A program made the position numbers and the translations under genes. A stretch of DNA of 31,170 nucleotides from Proteromonas lacertae (Eukaryota > Sar > Bigyra > Opalinata > Proteromonadidae), in assembly GCA_002245135.1 (NCBI GenBank), contig NGBS01000654.1:1-31170 (forward strand), given 5' to 3'. The notes beneath the pieces were generated by a model. That model did not search any database. It worked only from the letters and a program-made list of their open reading frames with translations, and was not told where the DNA came from. Shown one piece after another: positions 31,022 to 31,170 of this stretch. Positions within the stretch are counted from its first letter, which is position 1; every line of letters begins with the position of its first letter.

Positions 31022-31170
31022 GAAGTGAAGACACTGACAATGAGCAAGAGAACGAAGTGTACCTTGTAGGCAATTCAATTAAGAAAAGCATCTCTAGGAA
31101 GCTACTTGAAGGATAAGAGACGTAGACTTAACAAGAGCAAGGAGTCTTCCTCTGACGATTCCTCCTCCTT

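Larger units (their letters stand above)
23789..31170 (+). mobile_element. Polinton/Maverick-like element B (runs out of the window)
   Basis: A second Polinton-like fossil. Order: terminal repeat, unknown 460-aa ORF, small charged ORF, protein-primed polymerase B, then small unknown ORFs up to the window edge. All genes lie on the plus strand. GC content is about 43%, sharply higher than everything to the left, and the change falls at the inner edge of the terminal repeat. The polymerase part is broken with about seven or eight interruptions, but motifs are fresh and the first ORF is long and open, so the copy looks young. Integrase, protease and capsid genes would be expected beyond 31170 if it is complete. 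Confidence 0.8.

Noticed and set aside
1-31170. tRNA, rRNA or other structured RNA genes
   Set aside because: I looked for tRNA-like B-box and rRNA-like conserved stretches and saw none convincing; a covariance-model scan would be decisive.

Overview
This is a eukaryotic window from an AT-rich protist genome (roughly 28% GC by eye, rising to about 43% from 24.05 kb). The eukaryotic signs are spliceosomal-type introns of only 31-42 bp beginning GTAT and ending TAG, a HYDIN-like axonemal gene (so a flagellate or ciliate), hAT DNA transposons with 8-bp target duplications, and several Polinton/Maverick-like elements. I cannot name the species. In-frame TAA/TAG codons in the best-preserved part of the HYDIN-like gene would fit a lineage that reads TAA/TAG as Gln (some oxymonads such as Streblomastix, many ciliates). 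Plain decay of that gene is an equally live explanation.

Layout. 1-3025: the end of a Polinton-type protein-primed DNA polymerase B fossil, followed by a GC-rich hairpin and a cluster of AGAGGAT palindromes. 4234-4783: a small unknown gene with two tiny introns. 5337-10349: a block of one or two large genes carrying two P-loop NTPase domains of the Crinkler/RHS type, joined by charged helical sequence and a Cys4 zinc-binding module, with two more tiny introns. 10670-12888: a non-autonomous hAT element whose body is tandemly duplicated, flanked by a perfect 8-bp duplication. 12889-13206: a dispersed repeat and a diverged copy of a Polinton terminal repeat. About 13.4-18.2 kb: a damaged, shortened HYDIN-like gene. 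18858-19847: a second hAT element of the same family with a perfect 8-bp duplication. 19951-23662: a Polinton-like fragment with integrase and a Ulp1/adenain-type cysteine protease, ending in a 255-bp terminal repeat. 23789-31170 and beyond: a second, GC-richer Polinton-like element facing the other way, with an unknown 460-aa ORF, a broken polymerase B and small unknown ORFs.

The window is a nest of mobile elements around two host-like loci, the NTPase block and HYDIN. The most unusual items are the two-NTPase locus, the TAA/TAG-rich HYDIN frame, the 255-bp head-to-head terminal repeats carrying a recurrent CGCCGTTTGT motif, and the tandem hAT that kept one set of outer ends.
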